Origin: Actinomycetota bacterium
Lineage (GTDB): Bacteria > Actinomycetota > Thermoleophilia > Solirubrobacterales > Solirubrobacteraceae
NCBI GenBank assembly: GCA_005884115.1
Contig: VAXW01000003.1
Span: 372,001 to 436,000 of the forward strand
Length of the DNA stretch: 64,000 nt
Reading direction: 5' to 3'
Shown here: positions 1 through 8,899 of the stretch, piece after piece
How the letters are laid out: each line of letters starts with the position of its first letter
How positions within the stretch are numbered: position 1 is the stretch's first letter
Position numbers and translations under genes: made by a program
The notes under the pieces: generated by a model
What the model was told of the DNA's origin: nothing
Seen by the model: only the letters and a program-made list of their open reading frames with translations
Database searches by the model: none

Positions 1-1
1 G

Positions 2-139
2 CTTCTGTGCACCTTCCCGGCGGCGCTGTTCATCGTCGGGCGAGGCGGCCTCGCGGCGCGCAAGGCGACGATCCCGTTCGGACCGTTCCTAGTCGCGGGC
101 GCGCTGATTGTCATGTTCGGCCCGCACATCTTCACTTGA
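2..139 (+). CDS. Prepilin peptidase (A24 family), C-terminal fragment
   Basis: Only the last 45 residues lie in the window; the 5' part is cut off. The peptide has a hydrophobic stretch, a short basic loop, and then KATIPFGPFLVAGALIV before a final hydrophobic segment. The K-x-x-IPFGPFL-x-x-G block is characteristic of the last membrane segments of type IV prepilin leader peptidases (PilD/TadV-like), which cleave and methylate prepilins at the cytoplasmic membrane. The catalytic aspartates would lie upstream, outside the window. The next gene starts 4 bases after the stop, so the two are probably co-transcribed. The identification rests on the tail motif only. Confidence 0.7.
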   Translation, partial: LLCTFPAALFIVGRGGLAARKATIPFGPFLVAGALIVMFGPHIFT

Positions 140-143
140 TGTC

Positions 144-2063
144 ATGGCCGTCCTGCGCTTGCTAAAAGAGTCATCCTCCCCGCGCGCGGATCTGCTGTCG
201 ATGCGTTTTCGCGTCGAGCAGTTCGAGTACGTGCAGGCTGACCTGTTGCTGCGCCTGTCGATTCGACTGTCGATCGAGCTTCCGGCGCACACTTGGCCCG
301 TCCTGCTCATAGAACGCGAGGCCGTCGAGCTCATGTACGCGCCCATGCTCGGGTGCACGGGCCGCACGCCGATCAGGGACGCAGCCGGGCTGAGCGACAC
401 GGGTGACTGGCGCTGGCGGGGCGCGTTCGCGCTGCCGCCGGAGCTCGCGTGCGATGACTCGGCGCTGTTCTCCCTGCGCCTCAACGATGAGCTCACGTTG
501 GGGCTGCCGATGCCGGACATCGACACGCCCGGCCCGGGAACGCCCGCCGGCGGGCCGGGGCGAGGGTCGCGCTCAATCCAGCTCGTGCAGCGCGGCGCGC
601 TGCTCTTCATCCTCACCTGCCAGCTGTGCTTCGCTCCAGGGCTCGCGCCCGTGGGCGCGCTGGCGGAAGGGACGACGACCGGGACCGAAGCGGCGCTCGA
701 AGCCACCGAACCCGCACCTCCAGTCTCGACCGAAACCACGCCGCCGTCCCCCGAAGAATCCACGACGCCGGCGCCCCCACCGAGCGAACCTCCGGCGGAA
801 ACGCCCTCAGACCCTCCGGCGACCGGCGAACCTGGTCCGCAATCCCCTGAACCGCCATCAAGTACACAGGGCGAATCGGCCGAAGCCAGCGCACCCGGGC
901 AGGGCGCCGACGGGACAAGCGCGCCGGAGAATGCGTCCGAGGGTGCAGGGCAAGCCCAGGTCCATACGAGCACGACTCCCTTCACATCTGCTCGTCCCGC
1001 GACGCTCTCGCACGCAAGGCTCGTGTCCGTCGCTTCTCACCGGCAGGCGTCGTCGCGGATCAGCGCGCGGGACGCGAGAGCGGTTGCTCAACTGCGTGAT
1101 GCACAGGCCGCGGTGCCCTCACCGGCAGCATCGCCGGCACCCCTCGCGGACCCCACCGCAGTCGAAATCCCACCGGCCCTCCTCGGCCTCACCTCGAGCC
1201 TGCTTACGGGCGTCGAAGAAGCACCGCCGCCGTTCCTGATCCCGATCTACAAGGCAGCTGGGCACCGCTACCACGTCCCTTGGCAGGTGCTGGGGGCGAT
1301 CAACGCGGTCGAGACGGCCTACGGCCACAACCTCTCGGTGTCCTCCGCTGGAGCCGAGGGCTGGATGCAGTTCATGCCCGCCACCTGGAGTCGCTGGGGC
1401 GTCGACGCCGACCACGACGGGACCAAGAACCCCTACTCGCCTCAGGACGCGATCTTCGCGGCCGCGCGCTACCTGCACGCGAGCGGGGCCTCGCGCGACC
1501 TGGCGGGAGCGATCTTCGCCTACAACCACGCGGCCTGGTACGTAAGCGAGGTGCTGTTGCGGGCTCGCATGCTCGACAGCGCGGCCTCGTTCGCGAACAT
1601 CGAGAACGGATACGCATTGCCGCTTGATGCGCGCTACATGCGCGAGCTCGGGCGAACCGACGACGGCGTCGACATCGAGACGCCGCCCGACGGGGCGCTC
1701 GTCTACTCGATGACGCCGGGTGTAGTCAGCGCGGTGGCGATCGACCCGGGGGGCTTCGGACCGAACTACCCGGTCATCGAAGCCGGCGAAGGGTCGCTGA
1801 AGGGCCAGCACATCTACTACGGCCACGTCGCCGCGGCGCTCGTTCAGGCGGGCGAGAAGGTCGCGGCGGGCCAGCCGATCGCGATCGTCGGGCACACGGG
1901 CGATGCGGCGTCGCTGGGGCACGGGCACATCGAGATCGGCTTCTCCGACGCGGGCGGCGACCCGCTGAGCCATCACGGAGCCGAGGCGTGGACGCCGGCT
2001 GGGGATGTGATGCGCAGCTTCCTGGTCGCGCTGTCCTCCGACTTCTCGATCCACAACGAGTAG
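144..2063 (+). CDS. Secreted lytic transglycosylase with C-terminal M23-like domain
   Basis: A 639-residue protein. Residues about 1-146 are an unrecognised, apparently globular region. Residues 147-175 form a strongly hydrophobic, signal-like segment, followed by a long Pro/Glu/Thr/Ser-rich linker to about 260 and a second low-complexity stretch. Residues about 367-475 are an SLT-type muramidase domain with the catalytic Glu at 390 (in AVETAYG) and the GWMQFMPATW block typical of MltB/SLT. Residues about 515-620 resemble an M23/LytM fold: the late HGHIEIG motif (His 593, 595) is present but the early H-x3-D metal motif is not evident, so it may bind rather than cut. The likely role is peptidoglycan remodelling outside the membrane. 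An in-frame GTG at 585 would give a protein starting directly with a classical signal peptide, so the true start is open. Confidence 0.75.
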   Translation: MAVLRLLKESSSPRADLLSMRFRVEQFEYVQADLLLRLSIRLSIELPAHTWPVLLIEREAVELMYAPMLGCTGRTPIRDAAGLSDTGDWRWRGAFALPPELACDDSALFSLRLNDELTLGLPMPDIDTPGPGTPAGGPGRGSRSIQLVQRGALLFILTCQLCFAPGLAPVGALAEGTTTGTEAALEATEPAPPVSTETTPPSPEESTTPAPPPSEPPAETPSDPPATGEPGPQSPEPPSSTQGESAEASAPGQGADGTSAPENASEGAGQAQVHTSTTPFTSARPATLSHARLVSVASHRQASSRISARDARAVAQLRDAQAAVPSPAASPAPLADPTAVEIPPALLGLTSSLLTGVEEAPPPFLIPIYKAAGHRYHVPWQVLGAINAVETAYGHNLSVSSAGAEGWMQFMPATWSRWGVDADHDGTKNPYSPQDAIFAAARYLHASGASRDLAGAIFAYNHAAWYVSEVLLRARMLDSAASFANIENGYALPLDARYMRELGRTDDGVDIETPPDGALVYSMTPGVVSAVAIDPGGFGPNYPVIEAGEGSLKGQHIYYGHVAAALVQAGEKVAAGQPIAIVGHTGDAASLGHGHIEIGFSDAGGDPLSHHGAEAWTPAGDVMRSFLVALSSDFSIHNE

Positions 2064-2181
2064 GTCGCCTAGCCGCACACCGATGCCTTGCAGCGGGTGC
2101 CCAGGGCTTGAGTGTCGTGCCGGCCTTGTCGATACCCGCACTGTGCCGGCATCTTGCCGGAAGCTTCGACGCCTACCCACG

Positions 2182-3639
2182 ATGAGTCCCCACACGAACG
2201 GGAAGCAGGGCCAGACCGCCGAGTTCAGCGACGAGGAGCGGGCTCAGCGCTCTGCGCTCGCGGCGGTGCGGCGCGTCGAGCATGCCTTCGCCGATTACCC
2301 CTGGCGCGACCGCAGGGTCTACCTGCGCGCTCGCAAACGTGCGCGCGCCCGCGCCATGGAGGTTGTGGAGGGCAACGGGGGGATGGCCGGGAGCGACAGC
2401 TCTGCGGTCCTCATCGCAGCCGGCGAGCTGTTCGCGGCGACGAGAACCGAGCTCGTCTCCTCGCTACCGGCCGCCGCCCGTTTGGCGGCACGCGTGGCAG
2501 AAGAGAGCGGCTTGCCGGGGATCGCCCTTGCGCGCGAGATCCTGCGTTCACCGGAGCTGCTCACGATGGTGCCGGCCGTGGCCATCCACGCACAGCTTGC
2601 GATGCTCGCCGTCTTCGCGCCGCTGCGAAGCGCGTCGGTCTGGGTGCTCGACGACACCGAGCAGATCAGCTGTCTCTGCCACGTGGGCCAGGGCAGTCCC
2701 TCGCGCGGAGCGAAGGACCTCGCGCGGGAGATCATCTCGGGAGAGAACGTCGAGACCGATCGCACGCGGCGCCTCTTGCTGGGGATGTCGGTGGGGCGCT
2801 GGCAGCAACCGCTCGCCGCCCTGGTCGCGACCGCGCGCCCAGGCATGCGCGATGTGGCCGCTCCCTACCTCGTCGAGGCCGTTCCGATGCTGGGGGCGGT
2901 GCTCGAGCGCGACTCGCTGCTCGCGGCCAACGCGGCCTCGGAGAGGGCGCTGGTGGAGTCCAGCGAGCGCAAGCTCACGCGACTGGGCTTCGACCTGCAT
3001 GACGGGCCGATCCAGGAGGTGGCGATCCTCGCGGAGGACCTGCGCCTGTTTCGCGATCAGCTAGAAGGCGTGCTGGCGAGCACCCCGCAGCGGCAGGTCG
3101 TGCGCGGCCGGCTCGAGGACCTCGACGCGCAGCTCGTGGCCCTCGACTCGGAGCTGCGCCGCATCTCGAACGAAGTCCACTCCGCTTCCGTCCTCCTGAA
3201 CCGGCCCTTCAGCGGCGCGCTGCGCGACGTGGCACGGGCGTTTGCGACCCGCACGAACATAGAGCCGGGCGTGACGATCGAGGGCGACACGGGGCTGCTG
3301 TCCGTCTCGCAGCAGATAGCGCTGCTCAATGTGATCCACGAGGCGCTGGCGAACGTCCGCGAACATGCCGAAGCCACGGCCGTGCGGATCGTGGTGTCGG
3401 TGAACGAGCAGGGCGTCGAGGCGCAGGTGACCGACAACGGCCGCGGCTTCGACCTGGAGCCGACGCTCATGCAGTCGGCGCGCCGCGGGCACCTGGGACT
3501 CGTCGCCATGCACGAGCGCGTGCGCCTGCTGGGAGGACAGTGCCGGATCGACAGCCGGCCCGGCGGGCCGACCGTGATCTCCGTCGCGCTCGAGCGCTGG
3601 GTGCCGCTCGCCGAGCCGGCCCAGCCAACGTCAGCCTGA
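2182..3639 (+). CDS. Soluble NarL-type sensor histidine kinase
   Basis: A 485-residue kinase with no membrane segment. The first ~260 residues are mainly helical with a GAF-like middle part (AIHAQLAMLAVFAPLRSASV onward), so the signal is probably cytoplasmic. A HisKA_3 dimerisation domain follows, with the phospho-acceptor His at about 273 (FDLHDGPIQEV). The HATPase_c domain has an N-box (NVIHEALANVREH, from about 383) and a G1 box (DNGRGF, Asp 418). This layout matches the NarX/DesK class that phosphorylates LuxR-type response regulators. The neighbouring convergent gene at 3655-4314 encodes such a regulator, with only 15 bases between the stops, so they are the likely pair. The ATG at 2182 is preferred because the 33 codons upstream look non-conserved. 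Confidence 0.85.
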   Translation: MSPHTNGKQGQTAEFSDEERAQRSALAAVRRVEHAFADYPWRDRRVYLRARKRARARAMEVVEGNGGMAGSDSSAVLIAAGELFAATRTELVSSLPAAARLAARVAEESGLPGIALAREILRSPELLTMVPAVAIHAQLAMLAVFAPLRSASVWVLDDTEQISCLCHVGQGSPSRGAKDLAREIISGENVETDRTRRLLLGMSVGRWQQPLAALVATARPGMRDVAAPYLVEAVPMLGAVLERDSLLAANAASERALVESSERKLTRLGFDLHDGPIQEVAILAEDLRLFRDQLEGVLASTPQRQVVRGRLEDLDAQLVALDSELRRISNEVHSASVLLNRPFSGALRDVARAFATRTNIEPGVTIEGDTGLLSVSQQIALLNVIHEALANVREHAEATAVRIVVSVNEQGVEAQVTDNGRGFDLEPTLMQSARRGHLGLVAMHERVRLLGGQCRIDSRPGGPTVISVALERWVPLAEPAQPTSA

Positions 3640-3654
3640 CACGCCGCGGAGGAT

Positions 3655-4314
3655 CTAGGCCGTGACCGCGGACAGCGCGCCCGAGGTACCTGTGAGGTCG
3701 TTCTCGTAGGCGTAGCGTACGGCGGCGCTGCGGTTGGAGACGCCGAGCTTGCGGTAGATGTTGGTGAGGTGGAACTTGACCGTGTGCTCGCTCAGCCACA
3801 GGTCCTGGCTTATCGCCTTGGTCGTGCGGCCGTCGGCGACAGCACGCAGGATCGTCGTCTCCCGCGGTGTGAGCTCCGGGCCGCTGGGGACCGCGGGCCC
3901 GTCCTGGCGGGGCGCGGGCGCTGACGGGACGTGGTAGACGGCGCCGGTCGCGGCCTGGCGCAGCACGGAGGGAATGTCGACGGGGCTGACGCTCTTGAGG
4001 ATGTAGGCGCTCGCGCCGGCGAGCAGCGCTGAGTCGATGCTCGAGCGGTCGTCTGAGGCGGAGATCACCACCGCCTTGATCTCTGGCCAGCGCTGCTTCA
4101 GTTCGGCGACGCACTCGATCCCGTGGAGACCTGGCATGTGCAGGTCGAGCAGCACGAGGTCGGGCTTTCTGCGCTCGGCGAGCGCGAGCAATTCTTCGCC
4201 GCAGCGAGCCTCACCGACGACGTCGATGTCGTCGCTGGCCTCGAGGGCCCTGCGAATTCCCTGCAGCATGAGCGGATGGTCATCCGCGATGAGAACCTTC
4301 AGCGACGCTTCCAT
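3655..4314 (-). CDS. NarL/FixJ-family response regulator
   Basis: A 219-residue two-domain regulator. The receiver domain (about 5-120) has the acidic pocket D11-D12 and the phospho-acceptor Asp 57 (LVLLDLHMPG), and a lysine in AYILKSVSP. The C-terminal LuxR-type HTH starts near 148 (LTPRETTILRAVADGRTTKA) with the recognition-helix sequence SEHTVKFHLTNIYRKLGV. It presumably acts as a phosphorylation-dependent DNA-binding dimer controlled by the convergent soluble histidine kinase. The upstream intergenic region holds three alternating GTCTAG half-sites (4425-4452) that could be its own operator; this is inference. Confidence 0.9.
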   Translation of the reverse strand: MEASLKVLIADDHPLMLQGIRRALEASDDIDVVGEARCGEELLALAERRKPDLVLLDLHMPGLHGIECVAELKQRWPEIKAVVISASDDRSSIDSALLAGASAYILKSVSPVDIPSVLRQAATGAVYHVPSAPAPRQDGPAVPSGPELTPRETTILRAVADGRTTKAISQDLWLSEHTVKFHLTNIYRKLGVSNRSAAVRYAYENDLTGTSGALSAVTA

Positions 4315-4424
4315 GATCGTGCCAGCTCCTCCTTGAGCGCCCCCCCACGCATTCCGGACGCATCGAACTCGTGGAATTTACGATAAGAATCGGCTTTTAC
4401 ACCATACAAGTACACCGTACGTTC

Positions 4425-4454
4425 GTCTAGGTCGAGCTAGACCTCCGTCTAGGT
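4425..4454. promoter_or_regulatory. Candidate operator: three alternating GTCTAG half-sites
   Basis: GTCTAG (4425-4430) is followed after 6 bases by its inverse CTAGAC (4437-4442), and after 4 more by another GTCTAG (4447-4452). This gives two overlapping inverted repeats, and the direct GTCTAGGT copies are 22 bases apart, about two helical turns. The array lies in the 257-base gap between the divergent response-regulator gene (start 4314) and recO (start 4572). LuxR/NarL regulators bind short inverted half-sites, so autoregulation is plausible. No footprint data exist. Confidence 0.45.
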
Positions 4455-4571
4455 TTACGTTTACTTGGACGCTCGCGCGCGCGAACCCTCGCGCCACCTG
4501 GGCCTGCCCCTTCCCGTAGCCGCGCCGCAGGTGGCGCTGGTGCTGTCGGCGCGATCCACCAACATGCGGTC

Positions 4572-5438
4572 ATGGCCGTGCGTGCTGTCAAGACGGAGGC
4601 GGTCGTGCTGCGCTCGATCCGCTACGGCGAGGCCGATCGAATCCTGCACCTGTACACGCCCGCTCGCGGGCGCGTCAGCGCGATCGCGAAGGGCGTGCGG
4701 CGCACTCGCAGCCGCTTCGGCGGTCGGCTCGAGCCGTTCTTCCGCCTGCGAATCGAGCTGCACGAAGGGCGCGGCGAGCTGCTGACGGTCACGGGAGCGC
4801 AGACCATCGACGCTCACCCGCGCCTGCGCGGCGACGCGCATGCGCTCGACGCGGCGGCGCGCGCGTGCGATGCGGTGGGACGGCTGTTCGAAACCTCCGA
4901 GCCTCACCCGGGCGTGTTCAATCTGCTGTGCCGCAAGCTCGCGTTGCTCGACCAGCAGGTTGCCGCCTCCCAGCACGCTGAGGTGGACGGTGCGCTCTCG
5001 GCTCGTGCGGACGCGCTCGCATTCCGCTTGAAGCTGCTGCTGGCGGCGGGGCTTGCGCCCCACCTCGGCGCGTGCGCGTGCTGCGGCGAGCGTGAGCAGT
5101 TGGCGTACTTCTCGGGCGCCGCCGGCGGGGTGGTGTGCGGCGCGTGCGAGGGCGAGGCGTTCGCGCTGGACCCCGACGCTCACGGCTTCATGGCGCAGGC
5201 GCTCGCGCGCCCGCTGGCGGATGCGCCCGATGCGTCCGATCGCGCGCTTGGACAGGTGGAGCGCGCGATCTCGGAGACGCTCGCCCACCACGCGCAGGTG
5301 CGGCTCATGCCGGCGGCCGGCCCGGCACGACGGGGTGTGAGCGGCCGGCCGGCGGGCGCCGGTGCGCGCACGCCGCCCGCAGGCCACGAATCCCCGCCGG
5401 GAACACCGGCGGCCGGTATCGTGGGTCGGCGTGGATGA
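4572..5438 (+). CDS. recO: DNA repair protein RecO
   Basis: A 288-residue RecO homologue. The N-terminal OB-fold begins VKTEAVVLRSIRYGEADRIL, the family signature, and continues through the KGVRRTRSRFGGRLEPF segment. The helical C-terminal half carries a zinc-binding set Cys168, Cys171, Cys189 and Cys192 (ACCGE ... CGAC). RecO loads RecA onto SSB-coated ssDNA with RecR in gap repair. The last ~35 residues are Gly/Pro/Ala-rich low complexity, longer than usual, and overlap the next gene's start by 8 bases. No Shine-Dalgarno is clear before the ATG. Confidence 0.92.
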   Translation: MAVRAVKTEAVVLRSIRYGEADRILHLYTPARGRVSAIAKGVRRTRSRFGGRLEPFFRLRIELHEGRGELLTVTGAQTIDAHPRLRGDAHALDAAARACDAVGRLFETSEPHPGVFNLLCRKLALLDQQVAASQHAEVDGALSARADALAFRLKLLLAAGLAPHLGACACCGEREQLAYFSGAAGGVVCGACEGEAFALDPDAHGFMAQALARPLADAPDASDRALGQVERAISETLAHHAQVRLMPAAGPARRGVSGRPAGAGARTPPAGHESPPGTPAAGIVGRRG

Positions 5439-5787
5439 GGGATTGCCGATCGCGTATGGGGTGCTCGAGCGGGGGGTGCCCGTCGTCGGGAGTGACGGCG
5501 CGCAGGTAGGCACGGTGGATCACGTGGTGGCGGCGCCCGAGAAGGACATCTTCCACGGCATCGTTATCGCCACGGGACGCCATGGGCGGCGGTTCATCGA
5601 GGCTGCGGACATCGCCGCCCTGCACGAGCGCGGCGTCGATCTGAGGATCGACGCGGCGGCGGCGCAGAGCCTGTCTGAGCCGGGAGGAGCCGCGCCGGTG
5701 TTTGCGGAGGATCCGGGCGAGATGAAGGGCTGGCACCACTGGGTGAACGTAGTGCGCGGACGCGGCGACTGGAAGCGGGAGGGCTGA
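5431..5787 (+). CDS. Small PRC-barrel-like protein
   Basis: A 118-residue soluble protein starting at a GTG that overlaps the recO stop by 8 bases (GTGGATGA). The first ~70 residues (YGVLERGVPVVGSDGAQVG, then VDHVVAAPEKDIFHGIVIAT) look like a PRC-barrel, a beta-barrel also found in RimM and photosynthetic reaction-centre H subunits. The C-terminal part ends in GWHHWVNVVRGRGDWKREG. The function is unknown; related small PRC-barrel proteins occur widely in actinobacteria. The overlap implies translational coupling to recO, and dgt follows 33 bases downstream. Confidence 0.65.
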   Translation: MDEGLPIAYGVLERGVPVVGSDGAQVGTVDHVVAAPEKDIFHGIVIATGRHGRRFIEAADIAALHERGVDLRIDAAAAQSLSEPGGAAPVFAEDPGEMKGWHHWVNVVRGRGDWKREG

Positions 5788-5820
5788 GCTGCCTCTCTGG
5801 TGCGCCGAGAGGATGCCCAG

Positions 5821-6870
5821 GTGAGCGTCGCGCGCCCTCAAGACGCCGTCGCGGCGGAGTTTGCGGCACGTGTGAGCCGGGAGGAGGAGCGGCACCTGTC
5901 GCCGCTCGCGGCGCGCTCCTACCCGGCGCGCAGGGTGCGGGCGGAGGACGATTGCGCGCTGCGTACGCCCTTTCAGCGCGACCGAGACCGGATCGTGCAC
6001 AGCAAGGCGTTTCGGCGTCTGACGCACAAGACGCAGGTGTTCGTCGCTCCCCGTGGCGACCACTACCGCACGCGCCTCACGCACACGCTCGAGGTCACGA
6101 CGATCTCCCGCACGGTCGCGCGGGCGCTGCAGCTGAACGAGGACCTGGTGGAGGCGATCGGACTGGGCCACGATCTCGGGCATCCTCCATTCGGGCATAT
6201 CGGCGAGGAGGTGCTCGACCGCTGTCTGGAGGCTCGCTTCGGAGCGAGCTTCCGCCACTACGAGCACTCGTTGCGCGTCGTCGAGCATCTGGAGCGGGAC
6301 GGCGAAGGCCTCAATCTCACCGAGCAGGTGCGTGACGGAATCCTGCGCCACTCGAGCCGCGCTCCGCTGCCGGACACGCTCGAGGGGAGGATCGTGAGGG
6401 TGATCGACCGCGTCGCCTACATCAACCACGACATCGACGACGCCATGCGCGCGGGCCTGCTGCGAGGGCAGGAGCTCCCCGCTGAGCCAATCGCTGTGCT
6501 GGGGCGCACGGGCTCGGCGCGCATAGACGCGCTCGTGCACGACATGGTCGAGCACTCCTCACGCGCAGGGGACATCGTCCAGGGGCCCGGGGCCGGCGCC
6601 GCGATGAGCGCGCTTCGGGACTTCATGTTCCAGCGCATCTACCTCGGCCCCGCCGTGCGCGCCGAGCACGAGAAGATCGCGGCGGTGCTGACGCGGCTGT
6701 TCAATCACTACGCCGATCATCCCGAGCTGCTGTCTGGAGCCTCCGAGGAGGTGGGAGAGGGGGAGGGGGACTTGGCGCAGCGGGTGACCGACTACGTGGC
6801 GGGCATGACCGATCGCTACTGCATTCGCCTCTACACGGAGCTCGCCGTGCCGCAGGCCTTCGCCCGCTAG
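5821..6870 (+). CDS. dgt: Deoxyguanosinetriphosphate triphosphohydrolase-like protein
   Basis: A 349-residue HD-domain dNTPase. It contains FRRLTHKTQVF and RTRLTHTLEV, both typical of the Dgt family, and the metal-binding GHDLGHPPFGH motif (His117-Asp118). The family hydrolyses dNTPs to deoxynucleosides and triphosphate, controlling nucleotide pools. The GTG at 5821 is chosen because GAGAGGA (5807-5813) sits 7 bases before it; an in-frame GTG at 5800 would add seven residues. The stop is 5 bases before dnaG, an arrangement common in actinobacteria, so the genes are probably co-transcribed. Confidence 0.9.
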   Translation: MSVARPQDAVAAEFAARVSREEERHLSPLAARSYPARRVRAEDDCALRTPFQRDRDRIVHSKAFRRLTHKTQVFVAPRGDHYRTRLTHTLEVTTISRTVARALQLNEDLVEAIGLGHDLGHPPFGHIGEEVLDRCLEARFGASFRHYEHSLRVVEHLERDGEGLNLTEQVRDGILRHSSRAPLPDTLEGRIVRVIDRVAYINHDIDDAMRAGLLRGQELPAEPIAVLGRTGSARIDALVHDMVEHSSRAGDIVQGPGAGAAMSALRDFMFQRIYLGPAVRAEHEKIAAVLTRLFNHYADHPELLSGASEEVGEGEGDLAQRVTDYVAGMTDRYCIRLYTELAVPQAFAR

Positions 6871-6875
6871 CGTTC

Positions 6876-8780
6876 TTGGCGTTGGCTGTTTACACGAACG
6901 AGTCCCGCGATCGCGTGCGCGACGCCGTCGATTTCGTCGAGCTGGTGTCCGCCCGCACCGAGCTCCGGCGCGCGGGCCCGGCGCGGTATGAGGGTCTGTG
7001 CCCGTTCCACGAGGAGCGCACTCCGTCGTTTGGCATCGACCCTGCCCAGAAGGTCTACCACTGCTTCGGCTGCCAGGCCTCGGGCGACGTTTTCACCTTC
7101 GTTCAAGAGACAGAGGGCGTGGACTTCAGGGAAGCGCTCGAGCTGCTGGCCGAGCGCTACGGGGTGGAGCTGGAGCGCGAGCGTGAGGATCCGCGGGAAG
7201 CGGAGCGCCGCCGCCGCCGCGAGCGTCTGCTGGCGCTGCTGGCCCGCGCGAGCGCCTACTACGAGCGCTATCTGTGGGAGTCGAGCGAGGCGGCAAAGGC
7301 GCGGGAGTACCTGCAGGTGCGGGGACTCGGGGAGGAGGTACTCAGAGAGTTCGGCGTCGGCTATGCGCCGAGCGCGTGGGATCGCGTGCTGATGGCCTCG
7401 CGCCGCGGCGGCTTTGCAAACCGAGAGCTCTATGACGTGGGCCTGGTGCAGCGCTCGCGCGGGAACGGGATGCTCTACGACCGCTTTCGCTCGCGCATCA
7501 TGTTCCCGCTCTGTGACGCGCGCGGGCACGTGCTCGGCTTCGGCGCACGCGCGATGCGCGAGCAGCAGCGGCCGAAGTACCTCAACACCTCCGACAACGA
7601 GCTCTACCACAAGGGCCGCCATCTCTACGGCGCCCACCTCGCCCGCGTTCACGCCGCCCGTGCGGGGACGGTGCTGTTGTGCGAGGGCTACACGGACACG
7701 ATCGCCCTGCACCGGGCCGGCATGCGCAACGCCGTGGGGCTGATGGGCACTGCCCTGACAGCCGATCAGGTGGGCGAGCTTGCGCGCATGGCTCAGACGG
7801 TTCTGCTGGCGCTCGATGCCGACAGCGCGGGCCAGGAGGCGATGCTGCGCGCTTCGACCCTCGCCGCCAAGCGCAAGCTCGAGCTGCGCGTGGTGGCGAT
7901 GCCGGCGGGCACAGACCCGGCCGAGATCGTGCACAACGACGGCGCCGAGGCGATGGCGGCGCTGGTGGAGGCCTCGGTGCCGTTCGTGCGCTTTCGAGTC
8001 GAGCGCGCGCTCGACGCGGGCGCACTCGACAGTCCCGAGGGCCGCGACCGCGTCATCGACGAGCTGCGTCCCGTGTTCGCGACGCTTGCGCCGAGCGCCG
8101 TGCGCGATGAGCTCATGCAGCTCGTATCTAGCCGGCTAGCGCTCTCAGGCGGGCTCGCCGAGAGCCTGCTCTCCGCCGGAGGTCAGCGCGTCACCGCGGG
8201 TGCGCGGGTCTCCGCGGCGGGGCGAGTGGCCGGCGAGGGAGCGGATCAGCCGCAAAGCGGCGAGCGTGCCGGCACCGAGCCGGCAGCGGCTACCGCGCTT
8301 GGCAGGCGTGAGGACACCGAGCGCGCGTTCCTCGCATTGTGTATCGCCTCGCCTGAGGAGGGCGCGCGGGCGCTTGCGGAGCTGGACGTGGAGGAGAGCT
8401 TCTCCAGTGAGCGGCTACGCGGCGCCGCGAGGTTCCTGCTAGCGGGCGACCTGCGCGACCCGATGCATGGCGGATCCTCCAGCGGCCCTGCGGGCGAGGG
8501 CGTCGAGCCCGAGCTCGATCGAGAGCTCAAGGCTCTGCTCGCCGAGCTGGTGGTCGAGGCGGGGCGCGAGCAGCCCGATCCGGCAATGCTCGAGGTGCAG
8601 CGCCTGCAACTCGAGCTCGCGAGCGTCGACCGCCAGATCATGCGCGCGCGGGGGCAGGAGAGCGGCGACGTGAGCGCGCTCGCCGAGCGCCGAGCCGCTG
8701 TCAAGGGTGCGTTCGATAGCGCCTACGGGCGCGTGCTGGAACGCACGGGGGATAAGGAGGGTGCGGCCGCGGAGGCGTAG
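6876..8780 (+). CDS. dnaG: DNA primase DnaG
   Basis: A 634-residue primase. The N-terminal CHC2 zinc finger uses Cys42, His45, Cys63 and Cys66 (CPFHEERTPSF ... CFGCQASGD). The catalytic Toprim core has Glu270 (LLCEGYTDTIALHRAG) and the DxD pair Asp314/Asp316 (ALDADSAGQEA). The C-terminal third, from about 440, is a variable helical helicase-interaction region preceded by a low-complexity linker. It makes RNA primers for replication with DnaB. The start codon appears to be TTG (6876, or 6882), only 5 bases after dgt. Confidence 0.95.
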   Translation: MALAVYTNESRDRVRDAVDFVELVSARTELRRAGPARYEGLCPFHEERTPSFGIDPAQKVYHCFGCQASGDVFTFVQETEGVDFREALELLAERYGVELEREREDPREAERRRRRERLLALLARASAYYERYLWESSEAAKAREYLQVRGLGEEVLREFGVGYAPSAWDRVLMASRRGGFANRELYDVGLVQRSRGNGMLYDRFRSRIMFPLCDARGHVLGFGARAMREQQRPKYLNTSDNELYHKGRHLYGAHLARVHAARAGTVLLCEGYTDTIALHRAGMRNAVGLMGTALTADQVGELARMAQTVLLALDADSAGQEAMLRASTLAAKRKLELRVVAMPAGTDPAEIVHNDGAEAMAALVEASVPFVRFRVERALDAGALDSPEGRDRVIDELRPVFATLAPSAVRDELMQLVSSRLALSGGLAESLLSAGGQRVTAGARVSAAGRVAGEGADQPQSGERAGTEPAAATALGRREDTERAFLALCIASPEEGARALAELDVEESFSSERLRGAARFLLAGDLRDPMHGGSSSGPAGEGVEPELDRELKALLAELVVEAGREQPDPAMLEVQRLQLELASVDRQIMRARGQESGDVSALAERRAAVKGAFDSAYGRVLERTGDKEGAAAEA

Positions 8781-8850
8781 GGCGGCGATTTCGCCGCGCG
8801 TAGAGTGGGCGGCGCCGCGCCCCGGGGTCCGGGCCTGGGCCCTGGCAGGG

Positions 8851-8864
8851 CGAACATACGTTCG
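8851..8864. promoter_or_regulatory. LexA-binding site (SOS box)
   Basis: CGAACATACGTTCG is a perfect match to the Gram-positive/actinobacterial LexA consensus CGAAC-RNRY-GTTCG and an almost exact palindrome. It lies 35 bases upstream of the GTG of the HTH-HNH gene, in the 119-base gap after dnaG, where a repressor would cover the promoter. I saw no equally good box elsewhere in the window, including before recO and ruvC. Confidence 0.8.
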
Positions 8865-8899
8865 AGAGTTCCGTCCCAAGCGGTGAGGATCATCGGCGT

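Noticed and set aside
4412-4425. A possible second SOS box upstream of recO
   Set aside because: The right half ACGTTCG is intact but three positions of the left half mismatch the CGAAC arm, and it lies about 145 bases from the gene. Not a credible LexA site.
8782-8797. Hairpin GCGGCG-ATTT-CGCCGC after dnaG as a terminator
   Set aside because: Short stem without a T tract; common by chance at this GC content.
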